A stretch of DNA of 64,000 nucleotides, from the NCBI RefSeq assembly GCF_014195655.1, contig NZ_JACICD010000003.1, positions 1-64,000 of the forward strand, written 5' to 3'. Source of the DNA: Ancylobacter tetraedralis (GTDB lineage: Bacteria > Pseudomonadota > Alphaproteobacteria > Rhizobiales > Xanthobacteraceae). Within the stretch, counting starts at the first letter, position 1. Each line of letters begins with the position of its first letter. Both the position numbers and the translations under genes were made by a program. Positions 57,405-64,000 of the stretch are shown one piece after another. The notes under the pieces were generated by a model. That model did not search any database, was not told the DNA's origin, and saw nothing but the letters and a program-made list of their open reading frames with translations.

Positions 57405-57699
57405 GCGTCCGCCGCGTTCGTTATATGTTCATCCCAAAGCGGCCCGGAAAATGGGGTAGCTGTCCCGCCCTGTCAAATAGGGCGTCGCCGCTCCCCGGCC
57501 GAACAGGGCCTTTCGCCGTCATCGCCGATGACGATTTGCGGTTTCGCACGGCTTTTGGGACACACCTTTTGGCCGCGAGACTTCCGACGAATGACAATTA
57601 ATGATAATTTATATCGACCATTTTGCACCTAAAGGTTGCACACATTGGTCGTCGGCCTGGCTGACGATCGTCCTCCCGATCCTCAGCGACAGGCGCCCC

Positions 57700-57894
57700 G
57701 TGCACGATATTGATCGCGATTTCCAACCGAAGCGCGAAGTCGTGAGCTATATCGCCGATATAGCTCACGAACTCGCGACATTGGCTGCGGGACACAACCT
57801 GCACGTTCTACGCTATCTGCTGGAGATGGCGCGGGACGAAGCCCGCGGACTGAAAAACCCGCGGCACGAGGACACGGAGGTCGATCGCTCCTGA
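57700..57894 (+). CDS. Small hypothetical protein, Hyphomicrobiales-type
   Basis: A 64-residue protein with an amphipathic C-terminal half: VVSYIADIAHELATLAAGHN and LHVLRYLLEMARDEARGLKN. I recall small proteins of this pattern in Hyphomicrobiales, but function is unknown. GTG 57700 is used; ATG 57601 would add 33 residues that look unlike a natural N-terminus. The codons 57740-57770 form a 31-nt palindrome. It is divergent from topA; the AT-rich 57585-57640 region between them may hold the promoters. Confidence 0.5.
   Translation: MHDIDRDFQPKREVVSYIADIAHELATLAAGHNLHVLRYLLEMARDEARGLKNPRHEDTEVDRS
57740..57770. repeat. 31-nt perfect inverted repeat
   Basis: TCGTGAGCTATATCG (57740-57754), one spacer base, then CGATATAGCTCACGA (57756-57770). 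The arms are perfectly complementary over 15 bp and lie within the small ORF. Confidence 0.9.
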
Positions 57895-57963
57895 AGCGGG
57901 CGCGCGCGGACGATCCACGCAATCACATGGCGGGAGCATCCGCCCGCGCGCATTCAGGGGAGC

Positions 57964-59079
57964 TCACGCAAGCAGCGAGACGCGCCCGCCGGCGTGGCGC
58001 TCCAGCCGCCCGGCAAGCTCAAGTTCGAGCAGCACGATCTGCGCCTCGGCGGCGCTGCAGCCGGCCATCGAGACGAGGTCGTCGACCGGCAGCGGAGTCG
58101 TGCCCAGAAGGCCGAGCAGCCGGCTGCGCGCATCGTCGCTCGGCTCGAACATGTCGAGCGCCATGTCGGGCTCCTCCTCGGCCCGGAAGGCCGGCGGGCG
58201 CCCACGCAGCGAGGACAGCACCTCGATCACGTCGTCGGCGCCCGTCACCAGCGCCGCCCCCTGCTTGATGAGGCCGTTGGTGCCGGCCGCGCGCGGATCG
58301 AGCGGCGAGCCGGGCACGGCCAGCACCTCGCGCCCCTGTTCGCCCGCCAGCCGGGCGGTGATGAGCGAGCCGGAGCGTTCCGCCGCCTCTACCACGACCA
58401 CGCCGAGCGACATGCCCGACACCAGCCGGTTGCGGCGGGGGAAATCGCGCGCGCGCGGCTCCCAGCCCATCGGCATTTCGGTGAGCACCACGCCCTGCTC
58501 GACGATCCGGGCGTGCAGCGCGTCGTTCTCGCGCGGGTAGGGGCGATCGAGTCCACCGGCGATGACCGCTGCCGTGCCGGTGGCCAGGCTTGCCGCGTGG
58601 GCATCCGCGTCGATGCCGCGCGCCAGTCCGGACACCACCAGCCAGCCGGCCTCGCCAAGCCCGCGGGCGATCCGCGCGGTCATGGTCCGCCCGGCCCCGG
58701 AGGCATTGCGCGAGCCGACAATGGCCACTGCCGGCCGGGACAGGAGTTCGATCCGCCCGCGCAAGGCAATCAGCGGCGGCGCGTCGTCGATCTCGCGCAG
58801 CAGGGCAGGATATTCCGGCTCGCCAAGCGCCACCAGCCGCGCACCGATGCGCTCCAGCGCGGCGATCTCGGCCTCGACCTCGGCCAGGGTGGGAATGCGC
58901 GGGGGAATGAGCCGCCCGCCGCGCCGCGCCATGCCCGGCAGCGCCTCCAGCGCGGCAGCCGCGCCACCGAATCGGTTGATCAGGCCACGAAAGGCGCGCG
59001 GGCCGACATTTTCGGTGCGGATGAGGCGAAGCCAGTCGCGGCGCTGGTCGGGATCGAGGTGAACGCCGCGACCGGACAA
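57964..59079 (-). CDS. dprA: DNA-processing protein DprA (TTG start)
   Basis: A 371-residue DNA-processing protein that loads RecA on single-stranded DNA during transformation and recombination. The Rossmann-like core shows [52 protein letters not shown] and [21 protein letters not shown]. The C-terminal winged helix spans ~310-371. The TTG at 59079 was chosen: it lies 4 nt after the plsY stop with AAGGG ahead, and no in-frame ATG or GTG fits; the ATG at 59142 would overlap plsY by 59 nt. Confidence 0.88.
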   Translation of the reverse strand: MSGRGVHLDPDQRRDWLRLIRTENVGPRAFRGLINRFGGAAAALEALPGMARRGGRLIPPRIPTLAEVEAEIAALERIGARLVALGEPEYPALLREIDDAPPLIALRGRIELLSRPAVAIVGSRNASGAGRTMTARIARGLGEAGWLVVSGLARGIDADAHAASLATGTAAVIAGGLDRPYPRENDALHARIVEQGVVLTEMPMGWEPRARDFPRRNRLVSGMSLGVVVVEAAERSGSLITARLAGEQGREVLAVPGSPLDPRAAGTNGLIKQGAALVTGADDVIEVLSSLRGRPPAFRAEEEPDMALDMFEPSDDARSRLLGLLGTTPLPVDDLVSMAGCSAAEAQIVLLELELAGRLERHAGGRVSLLA

Positions 59080-59083
59080 TGGC

Positions 59084-59689
59084 TCAGCCCTTCTTGCCGA
59101 TCTTGCCTTCGGTGCCCGCGAGCAGCCGCGCGATGTTGGCACGGTGCATGAACCACAGCAGCACCGTGAGGATGCCCAGCACCAGCGCGGTGTGCGACGC
59201 GCCGAACATGAGCGCCGCCAGCGTCGTGAGCACGCTGGCGATCAGCGCGGAGAGCGAGGAATAGCGGGTGACGAAAGCGATCGCGATCCAGGACACGGCG
59301 AAGACCAGCGCGGCCTGCCAGATCAGCGCCAGCGTCACGCCGAGAAAGGTCGCCACGCCCTTGCCGCCCTTGAAACCCAGCCAGACCGGGAAGAGATGGC
59401 CCAGAAAGGCGCCGAAGGCCGCGGGGTAGGCCGCCTCGGGGCCGATGAGATAGCGGGCCAGCAGCACCGCCACCGTGCCTTTCAGCGCGTCGCCCAGCAG
59501 CGTGGCGGCGGCAAGGCCCTTGCGGCCGGTGCGCAGCACGTTGGTCGCGCCGATATTGCCCGAGCCGATGCTGCGAATATCCTGCGTGCCGGCCGCCCGC
59601 GTCAGCAGGAGGCCGAACGGTATGGAGCCGAGAAGATAGCCGAGCAGCAGCGCGGCATAGCTCGACAGCGTGGGCAGGGACCAGCTCAT
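59084..59689 (-). CDS. plsY: Acyl-phosphate:glycerol-3-phosphate acyltransferase PlsY
   Basis: A 201-residue inner-membrane enzyme that makes lysophosphatidic acid from acyl phosphate and glycerol-3-phosphate. It has about five or six transmembrane segments, the glycerol-phosphate motifs [11 protein letters not shown] and [12 protein letters not shown], and the acyl-phosphate motif [12 protein letters not shown]. Its stop lies 4 nt before the dprA start. Adjacent to pyrC on the same strand. Confidence 0.95.
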   Translation of the reverse strand: MSWSLPTLSSYAALLLGYLLGSIPFGLLLTRAAGTQDIRSIGSGNIGATNVLRTGRKGLAAATLLGDALKGTVAVLLARYLIGPEAAYPAAFGAFLGHLFPVWLGFKGGKGVATFLGVTLALIWQAALVFAVSWIAIAFVTRYSSLSALIASVLTTLAALMFGASHTALVLGILTVLLWFMHRANIARLLAGTEGKIGKKG

Positions 59690-59752
59690 GCCTCGACCTT
59701 AATGGGTTTCGCGCGAAAGTGAATGACGCGGCGGCGCGCGCCGCCGCGTGGT

Positions 59753-61051
59753 TCACACGTATTCGAACACCGTCCGCCCGGCCACCAGCGTGCGCACCAC
59801 CCGGCCCTCGAAACGGGCCTCGTGGAAGGGCGTGTTGCGGCTGCGCGACTTCAGCGTCGCGGCATCGAGCAGCCACGCCGCGTCCGGGTCGATGAGGGCG
59901 ATGTCGGCCGCGCGGCCCGGCCGCAGCGTGCCGGCGGGCAGGCCGAGCAACTCGGCGGGCCGCGTGGACATGGCGCGGATGAGCGTCATCAGCTCCACGC
60001 TGCCGTCATTCACCAGCCGCAGGCCGGCCGCCAGCATGGTTTCCAGCCCGATCGCGCCGAACGCCGCCTCCGAGAAGGGCAGGCGCTTGACGTCGACATC
60101 CTGCGGGTCGTGATCGGAGACGATGACGTCGATCAGCCCGTCCGCCACCGCCTCGACCAGCGCGCGACGGTCCGGCTCGGCGCGCAGCGGCGGGGTCAGC
60201 TTGAAGAAGGTGCGGTAGCCGACCACGTCGCGCTCGTTGAGCGTCAGGTGGTTGATGGAGGCGGAGGCCGTCACCGGCAGGCCGGCTTGCTTGGCGCGGC
60301 GCAGCACGTCCAGCGATTCGGCGCAGGTCAGCGAGGCCGCGTGGTAGCGCCCGCCGGTCATGGCGGCGAGGCGCACGTCGCGCTCCAGCACGATCGCCTC
60401 GGCTGCTTTGGGCACGCCGGCAAGGCCCAGCCGCGAGGCGAGTTCGCCCTCGTTCATCACCCCTTCGCCGGCCAGCGAGGCGTCCTGCGTGTGATGCACG
60501 ATCAGCGCGTCGAAATGGCGCCCGTAGACGAGGGCGCGGCGCAGCACCTGCGCGGTGGGCACCGAGCGCGTGCCATCGGTGAAGGCGACCGCGCCGGCCT
60601 CCCGCAGCAGGCCGATCTCGGTCATCTCGCGCCCTTCCAGCCCCTTGGTGAGGGCGGCCATGGGATGCACGTTGACGATGGCGGTGTCGCGCGCGCGGCG
60701 CAGCACGAAATCGACGATGGCCGGCTCGTCGATGATCGGGTCGGTATCGGGCTGGCAGATGATGGTGGTGACGCCGCCGGCCGCCGCCGCCTGGCTGGCC
60801 GAGGCCAGCGTCTCGCGGTGCTCGGCGCCGGGCTCGCCGACGAAGGCGCGCATGTCGACGAGGCCGGGCACGGCGATGAGGCCACGGCACTCGACGATCT
60901 CGGTGCCGTCGGGCAGGCCGGCATCGCGCAGGCTGCCGGCCATGTCCTTGATCACGCCGTCGGCGACCAGGATATCGCCATGGGTATCGAGGTCGCGCGA
61001 GGGGTCGAGGATGCGCGCGCCGGCGAGGAGAACGGGGCGAGGGTCACGCAT
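59753..61051 (-). CDS. pyrC: Dihydroorotase-like protein PyrC lacking the HxH metal motif
   Basis: A 432-residue amidohydrolase of the class I dihydroorotase family. The genuine enzyme converts carbamoyl aspartate to dihydroorotate. The usual DxHxH...REPG site reads [10 protein letters not shown] at 66-75, so both metal His are replaced by Arg68 and Phe70, and the later His site is [12 protein letters not shown]. The late SDHDPQD keeps the Asp. It overlaps the pyrB stop by 8 nt, which fits a noncatalytic PyrC subunit that stabilises aspartate carbamoyltransferase, as in Pseudomonas. A genuine dihydroorotase may be elsewhere. Confidence 0.87.
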   Translation of the reverse strand: MRDPRPVLLAGARILDPSRDLDTHGDILVADGVIKDMAGSLRDAGLPDGTEIVECRGLIAVPGLVDMRAFVGEPGAEHRETLASASQAAAAGGVTTIICQPDTDPIIDEPAIVDFVLRRARDTAIVNVHPMAALTKGLEGREMTEIGLLREAGAVAFTDGTRSVPTAQVLRRALVYGRHFDALIVHHTQDASLAGEGVMNEGELASRLGLAGVPKAAEAIVLERDVRLAAMTGGRYHAASLTCAESLDVLRRAKQAGLPVTASASINHLTLNERDVVGYRTFFKLTPPLRAEPDRRALVEAVADGLIDVIVSDHDPQDVDVKRLPFSEAAFGAIGLETMLAAGLRLVNDGSVELMTLIRAMSTRPAELLGLPAGTLRPGRAADIALIDPDAAWLLDAATLKSRSRNTPFHEARFEGRVVRTLVAGRTVFEYV

Positions 61052-62009
61052 TCGGCAGGTTCCCGGGCAATGTGCGCGACAGCGCGTCCAGCACGGCCAT
61101 GCGGACGGCTACGCCCATCTCGACCTGCTCGCGAATCAGTGACTGGGCGCCGTCGGCCACCGCCGAATCGATCTCCACGCCCCGGTTCATCGGGCCGGGA
61201 TGCATCACCAGTGCGTCGGGCTTGGCAAAGCGCAGCTTGGCCTCGTCGAGGCCCCAGAAGTGGAAATATTCCTTCACCGAGGGCACGAAGGAGCCGTTCA
61301 TGCGCTCGCGCTGCAGGCGCAGCATCATGACGATGTCGACATCGGCGAGGCCGGCGCGCATGTCGTGGAACACGCCGACGCCGAAGCGCTCGATATCGCC
61401 CGGCAGCAGGGTGGGCGGGGCGATGACGCGCACCTGCGCGCCCAATGCCTGCAGCAGCAGGATGTTGGAGCGGGCGACGCGCGAATGGGTGATGTCGCCG
61501 CAGATGGCCACCGTGAGCCCCTGGATCCGCCCCTTGTTGCGGCGGATGGTGAGCGCGTCAAGCAGCGCCTGCGTCGGGTGCTCATGCGCGCCGTCGCCGG
61601 CATTCACCACCGAGCAGTCGACCTTGCGGGCGAGCAGTTCCACGGCGCCGGAAGCGCTGTGGCGCACGATCAGTACGTCCGGATGCATGGCGTTGAGCGT
61701 CGCCGCCGTGTCGATCAGCGTCTCGCCCTTCTTCAGCGAGGAATTGCCGACCGCCATGTTCATCACGTCCGCCCCGAGCCGCTTGCCGGCGATCTCGAAG
61801 GAGGACTGGGTGCGCGTCGACGCCTCGAAGAACAGGTTGATCTGCGTGCGGCCGCGCAGGGTCGCCCGCTTCTTCTCGACCTGGCGATTGAGGATCACGA
61901 ACTCTTCGGCGAGGTCGAGCAGCCCGACGATTTCCTCGGGCGAAAGCCCCTCGATGCCGAGCAGGTGCCGGCGGGAGAGGGTGAAACTGGATGTGGGGTT
62001 CGATGTCAT
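61044..62009 (-). CDS. pyrB: Aspartate carbamoyltransferase catalytic chain
   Basis: A 321-residue enzyme that condenses carbamoyl phosphate with aspartate. The carbamoyl-phosphate site is [20 protein letters not shown] (the usual Pro of FFEPSTRT is Ala); [12 protein letters not shown] and the later domain with [10 protein letters not shown] and [14 protein letters not shown] are intact. The ATG at 62009 gives [20 protein letters not shown]; the longer upstream in-frame frame is not coding. pyrC overlaps the 3' end by 8 nt. No pyrI regulatory subunit. Confidence 0.95.
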   Translation of the reverse strand: MTSNPTSSFTLSRRHLLGIEGLSPEEIVGLLDLAEEFVILNRQVEKKRATLRGRTQINLFFEASTRTQSSFEIAGKRLGADVMNMAVGNSSLKKGETLIDTAATLNAMHPDVLIVRHSASGAVELLARKVDCSVVNAGDGAHEHPTQALLDALTIRRNKGRIQGLTVAICGDITHSRVARSNILLLQALGAQVRVIAPPTLLPGDIERFGVGVFHDMRAGLADVDIVMMLRLQRERMNGSFVPSVKEYFHFWGLDEAKLRFAKPDALVMHPGPMNRGVEIDSAVADGAQSLIREQVEMGVAVRMAVLDALSRTLPGNLPNA

Positions 62010-62171
62010 ATCGAAGTCGGCTGGATAGACGCAGCGCGCCCGCGCCGCAAGCGATTTGGCACGCTTTCCCGCCCTTTCCGTGCGCCATGCCCGATCGCCG
62101 CCGGGGAACCCGCAGGAGGCTGGCGCGTTGCTTCCCCGATCATTCCGATCGCAGGACAGGAGCACAATGCG

Positions 62172-62585
62172 ATGACGGAGACGACCTTTCACAAGGCCGG
62201 AATCGGCAAGCTTGCCGCTTTGGGCCTCGCCGCCGCCCTCACGATCGCCGCCGTTCCGGCCTCGGCCCTGCCGCTGGGCGGCGCCGGGGTAAACCGCGCC
62301 GCGACGGCAGCCCCCGCGCTGCCGGTGGAAAACGTAAAGTGCAACACGGGCTGCGCCGCGGCCATCGGCATCGGTGCCGGCGTCGTCACCGGCGCGATCA
62401 TCGCCAACCAGGCACAGCGCAACCGTTCTTACGATGACGGTTATCGCGGCGGCTACCAGGGCGGCTATGATTCCGGGCCGGGCTATTACGGCGGGCGCCC
62501 CGCCTATCAGCGTTCGTCCGGCTATGGCCGCTGCTGGGTCGAGGTGAACCCCCATCGCGGCACCGGCTACTGGACGCAGTGCTGA
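62172..62585 (+). CDS. Secreted Gly/Tyr-rich hypothetical protein
   Basis: A 137-residue protein. A signal peptide covers about 1-36 ([18 protein letters not shown]); next comes a CNTGC pair and a hydrophobic [13 protein letters not shown] segment at about 64-78. A Gly/Tyr/Arg-rich stretch follows ([20 protein letters not shown]), and the end [17 protein letters not shown] has two Cys for a possible disulfide. No family recognised. The ATG at 62172 is used, 62166 being out of frame. It is divergent from pyrB and convergent with the AEC gene. Confidence 0.6.
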   Translation: MTETTFHKAGIGKLAALGLAAALTIAAVPASALPLGGAGVNRAATAAPALPVENVKCNTGCAAAIGIGAGVVTGAIIANQAQRNRSYDDGYRGGYQGGYDSGPGYYGGRPAYQRSSGYGRCWVEVNPHRGTGYWTQC

Positions 62586-62611
62586 TCGATCCTTGGACGT
62601 GATCAGACCTG

Positions 62612-62637
62612 ACGGGCGGCCGCGTGCCGCCCGTTTC
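62612..62637. terminator. Weak bidirectional hairpin
   Basis: ACGGGCGG (62612-62619) pairs with CCGCCCGT (62627-62634), followed by TTT only. It lies between two convergent genes and could end either, but the short T-run makes it a weak candidate. Confidence 0.45.
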
Positions 62638-62642
62638 GCGTG

Positions 62643-63575
62643 TCAGAGATGGCTGACGATGGCGATCACCACCGGCATGGTGAGCGCGGCGAGCAGCGTC
62701 TGCACGGTGAGCATTTCAGCCAGCAGCGGCGCGTCACCGCCCATCTGGCGGGCGAGCACATAGCCGTTCGGCGCTGAGGGCACCGAAGCTCCGACCGCGA
62801 CGATCATCAGGTCGACATCCTTCAGCCCGAGCGCGAAGCCGATCGCCACCGCCACCGCCGGCAGGGCGATGAGCTTGACAAGGCAGGTGAACCAGGTGGC
62901 CGGGCGCGGGCGCCGCAGGTCGCCCAGCCGAAGCCCCGCGCCCACCACCAGCAGCCCCAGCGCCAACGAGGCGCGCCCGAGAATGTCGCCGAATGTGACG
63001 ATCACCGGCGGGATGGGCACGGCCAGGGCGTTGATCGCCGCGCCGATGGCGCAGGACCAGATGAAGGGGTTGCGCGCCAGTTGCAGCAGCAGGCTGCGGG
63101 TGCCCGCCACGCTGTTTTCGCCATGGCGGGCCAGCACCAGCACGCTCATGGCATTGAGCGAGGGAATCAGCACCGCCAGCCCCACCGCCGCGACGGCGAG
63201 CCCCGCCGGCCCCGCGAGCGTGCCGGAGACGGCGAGCGCGATATAGGTGTTCCAGCGCAGCGCGCCCTGGAACAGTGACGTGTAGCCCGGCCCGGTCAAA
63301 CCCAGCCCACGCGTGAGCGGCCGACGCAGGAGGCTCACCACGAGGCCGAGCAGGCAAACCGAGCCGAGCAGGGCGATCGACACTTCCAGCACCGCGACAT
63401 TGCCGAGGCTCGCCCGCGAGATGCTGACGATGAGCAGCGCCGGGAACAGCACGTAATAGGTCAGCCGCTCTAGCGCGATCCAGTGCGAGGCCTCGGGCAG
63501 CAGCCCGCGCTTGAGCGCCGCGCCGAGCGCGATGATGAGGAACACCGGAACCAGCGCACCGAGCACCGCCGACAT
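62643..63575 (-). CDS. AEC (auxin efflux carrier) family permease
   Basis: A 310-residue inner-membrane transporter with about ten transmembrane segments: LGALVPVFLIIALGAALKRG, YYVLFPALLIVSISR, GYTSLFQGALRWNTYIAL with the conserved discontinuity, and a C-terminal half ending TLLAALTMPVVIAIVS. AEC proteins move organic anions or amino acids; substrate unknown. The ATG at 63575 follows GGAGAA; an upstream in-frame ATG at 63641 is less likely as it overlaps ruvX. It starts 16 nt from the ruvX stop. Confidence 0.87.
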   Translation of the reverse strand: MSAVLGALVPVFLIIALGAALKRGLLPEASHWIALERLTYYVLFPALLIVSISRASLGNVAVLEVSIALLGSVCLLGLVVSLLRRPLTRGLGLTGPGYTSLFQGALRWNTYIALAVSGTLAGPAGLAVAAVGLAVLIPSLNAMSVLVLARHGENSVAGTRSLLLQLARNPFIWSCAIGAAINALAVPIPPVIVTFGDILGRASLALGLLVVGAGLRLGDLRRPRPATWFTCLVKLIALPAVAVAIGFALGLKDVDLMIVAVGASVPSAPNGYVLARQMGGDAPLLAEMLTVQTLLAALTMPVVIAIVSHL

Positions 63576-63591
63576 ATTGGGTTCTCCGTGG

Positions 63592-64000
63592 TCAGCCGAG
63601 TTTGCCGTCGTCCTGGCCGGCCCTATCGGGAGCGGCGCCACCTTGCCCGGCGATGTGCCGCAGCCGGTCCAGCGCGCCCTGCAGGATGAAGGTGGCGGCC
63701 TGCTGGTCCACCACTTCCGCCCGGCGCGCGCGGCTCATGTCCATGGCGATCATGTCCCGCTCGACGGCGGCGGTGGAGAGCCGCTCGTCCCACAGGATGA
63801 TCGGCAGTTCGGTGAGCCGCGCGAAATTGCGGGCGAAGGCGCGCGAGGACTGCGCGCGCGGCCCCTCGCTGCCATCCATGTTGACCGGCAGGCCGATGAC
63901 GAAGCCCGCCGCCCCCCGCGCCGCGCCCAGCGCGAGGATGCGCGCGGCATCGGGGGTGAACTGCTTGCGGGTGATGGTTTCCACCGGCGCGGCGAGGCGG
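63592..64000 (-). CDS. ruvX: RuvX/YqgF putative Holliday junction resolvase, partial
   Basis: The N-terminus lies beyond the window; about 135 residues are visible. FVIGLPVNMDGSEGPRAQSS, LWDERLSTAAVERDMI and the final Gln/Asp-containing helix match the YqgF/RuvX family, which has an RNase H-like fold and acts in 16S rRNA maturation in E. coli. The first visible codons (RLAAPVETITRKQFTPDAAR) continue from outside. In relatives this gene precedes pyrB-pyrC; here an AEC permease and a secreted-protein gene intervene. Confidence 0.92.
   Translation of the reverse strand, partial: RLAAPVETITRKQFTPDAARILALGAARGAAGFVIGLPVNMDGSEGPRAQSSRAFARNFARLTELPIILWDERLSTAAVERDMIAMDMSRARRAEVVDQQAATFILQGALDRLRHIAGQGGAAPDRAGQDDGKLG

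Noticed and set aside
54978-57632. 884-codon open frame on the plus strand opposite topA
   Set aside because: It is antisense to a full-length topoisomerase with all motifs; high GC content makes long antisense frames common. Its translation shows no family.

Overview
This is a GC-rich chromosomal window from an alphaproteobacterium, most likely Hyphomicrobiales (Rhizobiales). The evidence is the ribosomal cluster order, the htrA-rarA-rluC run after rplQ, the presence of divK, an EipB/DUF1849 protein, DUF1489, DUF3572 and a short phasin, and a dispersed repeat of a type I associate with this order. A Xanthobacteraceae-like genus is possible, but I cannot fix the genus from the sequence. No phage, integrase, transposase, CRISPR array or defence island is visible.

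Layout. (1) 1-14416: the 3' end of tuf and a terminator, then the S10, spc and alpha ribosomal gene sets with secY and adk between them, closed by a terminator after rplQ. Many junctions overlap by 1-8 nt. A good sigma-70-type promoter lies between adk and rpsM, and a terminator-like hairpin lies between rpsM and rpsK. (2) 14490-25000: a periplasmic HtrA-type protease, rarA, an RluC-type pseudouridine synthase, an exopolysaccharide-initiating sugar transferase, a polysaccharide deacetylase, tRNA-Leu(GAG), lipB, acylphosphatase and mgtE. (3) 25116-36340: a CHASE4-GGDEF-EAL protein, a DUF218 protein, several DUF genes, a GST, panC, a VWA-like/J-domain pair, a D,D-carboxypeptidase-SPOR gene broken by a one-base frameshift, and a phasin. 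(4) 36693-47784: clpS-clpA, azlC-azlD, HIT, a FemAB-like transferase, a glycerophosphodiester phosphodiesterase, RidA, EipB, dinB, DUF3572, divK, a candidate 6S-like RNA and rpmG. (5) 47904-64000, mostly minus strand: MFS, NUDIX, DUF983, rnr, topA, dprA, plsY, pyrC, pyrB, an AEC permease and partial ruvX. A DHA2-type efflux pump in the opposite direction sits between topA and rnr.

Most of the window is housekeeping: translation, secretion, proteolysis, RNA decay, topology, pyrimidine and phospholipid synthesis, and cell-cycle signalling. The unusual material is mainly non-coding. It includes three copies of a roughly 100-bp palindrome-ended repeat; one copy supplies the stop codons of two convergent genes and another ends in a perfect 44-nt palindrome. 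There are also several perfect short tandem duplications confined to intergenic DNA, a structured RNA candidate next to divK, and a 31-nt near-perfect palindrome inside a small ORF. Among proteins, the dihydroorotase paralogue next to pyrB lacks the metal-binding HxH motif. I found no convincing wholly new multi-gene system.
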